Positions 5,476 to 5,921 of a stretch of DNA of 5,921 nt are shown here, piece by piece; position 1 is the first letter of the stretch; each line of letters opens with the position of its first letter. The position numbers were made by a program, and so were the translations under genes. Below the pieces are notes generated by a model that saw only the letters and a program-made list of their open reading frames with translations, was not told the origin of the DNA and made no database searches. This DNA is from Deltaproteobacteria bacterium (GTDB lineage Bacteria > Desulfobacterota > JAENJC01): the NCBI GenBank assembly GCA_016844545.1, contig JAENJC010000086.1:1-5921 (forward strand), in the 5' to 3' direction.

Positions 5476-5859
5476 ATGAGGGTTAAAAGATACATCTCTT
5501 TAATTGGATTGCTTGTAGCCGGATTGATGAACGGTTGCGCAACTTCACAGACCGCCAAGGCGCCGGCAGAACCGACTGTCGAGTACTTCAAGCTGGACAG
5601 CGGGAAGCTCGCTCCGGGAAAGGTAAAGGCAAATGCCTACTTTGAGGTGCAGAAAGACGAAAAGATTTATGTCTTCGTCTCGCCTAAGGCAAAGGCTGCA
5701 TGGGAAAATACAGGGAAGCTCGGCGGAAAGCCTGTAAGCGGTTTCGGTTATGGCCCGAACGGCGAAACAGTGATGTTCGAGTCAGAACTGGCACAAAAGG
5801 AATATGACAAGAGGCATGAAAGCAGTGAGGGGACTGTCCCAGATTTACGGGCGAAGTGA
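5476..5859 (+). CDS. Small predicted lipoprotein of unknown function
   Basis: This 127-residue protein has a basic N-terminus (RVKR), a hydrophobic core (residues 7-18) and a cysteine at 21 in GLMNGC, which looks like a signal peptidase II site with unusual Met at -3 and Asn at -2. A short alanine/proline linker (22-34) follows. The compact domain, about residues 35-113, includes AYFEVQKDEKIYVFVSPKAKAAW and GFGYGPNGETVMFE. I do not recognise the family; the small beta-rich domain recalls short YHS-like modules, but no metal motif is visible. From about residue 117 (EGTVPDLRAK) the C-terminus is encoded by a repeat-like element and may not be original. The gene lies downstream of the second Pho-type promoter and may also have its own. 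Confidence 0.75.
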   Translation: MRVKRYISLIGLLVAGLMNGCATSQTAKAPAEPTVEYFKLDSGKLAPGKVKANAYFEVQKDEKIYVFVSPKAKAAWENTGKLGGKPVSGFGYGPNGETVMFESELAQKEYDKRHESSEGTVPDLRAK

Positions 5860-5888
5860 AACGGAGCCATAGAATCGGGACTGTCCCC
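5829..5888. repeat. Short element bounded by GGGACTGTCCC motifs
   Basis: GGGGACTGTCCC (5829-5840) and GGGACTGTCCCC (5877-5888) bound a stretch of about 60 bases. Each is a near-perfect palindrome (GGGAC-T-GTCCC), and the extra G on the left mirrors the extra C on the right, so together they form terminal inverted repeats apart from the central base. The layout fits a REP- or MITE-like insertion. The left copy lies inside the lipoprotein frame and the stop codon (5857-5859) lies inside the element. Confidence 0.5.
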
Positions 5889-5910
5889 GGCAAACAATTA
5901 ACCAAAACAA

Positions 5911-5916
5911 AAGGAG
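5911..5916 (+). promoter_or_regulatory. Ribosome binding site for a gene beyond the right edge
   Basis: AAGGAG followed by GAAAAG ends the window, at the right distance for a start codon one to a few bases further on. No start codon is visible inside the window. Confidence 0.5.
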
Positions 5917-5921
5917 AAAAG

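Overview
The window looks like ordinary chromosome from a Gram-negative-type bacterium with moderate GC content. All eight genes lie on the + strand and are tightly packed. The lipoprotein signal peptide, the PhoB-style promoters and the protein families would suit Nitrospirota or former Deltaproteobacteria. That placement is a weak inference, because no rRNA or other marker gene is present.

Positions 1-2608 hold one compact run of four genes. The first is the 3' part of a divergent methionine adenosyltransferase (MetK) homologue whose methionine-binding residues appear to be replaced. Next come a short MgtE-type Mg2+ transporter with no N-terminal regulatory domain, a 77-residue protein resembling DUF3562, and a 99-residue protein resembling a heavy-metal-associated domain but without cysteines.

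Positions 2628-5160 hold the most coherent unit. Four heptamers spaced 11 bases apart resemble PhoB/PhoP (PHO) boxes. They are followed, after 10 bases, by a TATACT -10 element. This promoter sits directly in front of three nearly overlapping genes: a diacylglycerol-kinase-family lipid kinase, a PAP2-family phosphatase and an MGDG-synthase/UgtP-type glycosyltransferase. Together they suggest membrane lipid remodelling under phosphate limitation, with phosphatidate dephosphorylated to diacylglycerol and then glycosylated to replace phospholipid. The kinase start codon lies only about 7 bases after the -10 and has no Shine-Dalgarno sequence, so its mRNA is probably leaderless.

Positions 5161-5475 are non-coding. 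A second PHO-like array, with the same 11-base phasing and the same 10-base gap to TATACT, opens this stretch. After it come a possible hairpin, nested inverted repeats and an extended -10 promoter. The region may be a long structured leader or may encode a Pho-responsive small RNA.

Positions 5476-5859 encode a small predicted lipoprotein of unrecognised family. Its last codons run into a roughly 60-base element bounded by GGGACTGTCCC motifs. A strong ribosome binding site at the right edge implies another gene just beyond the window.
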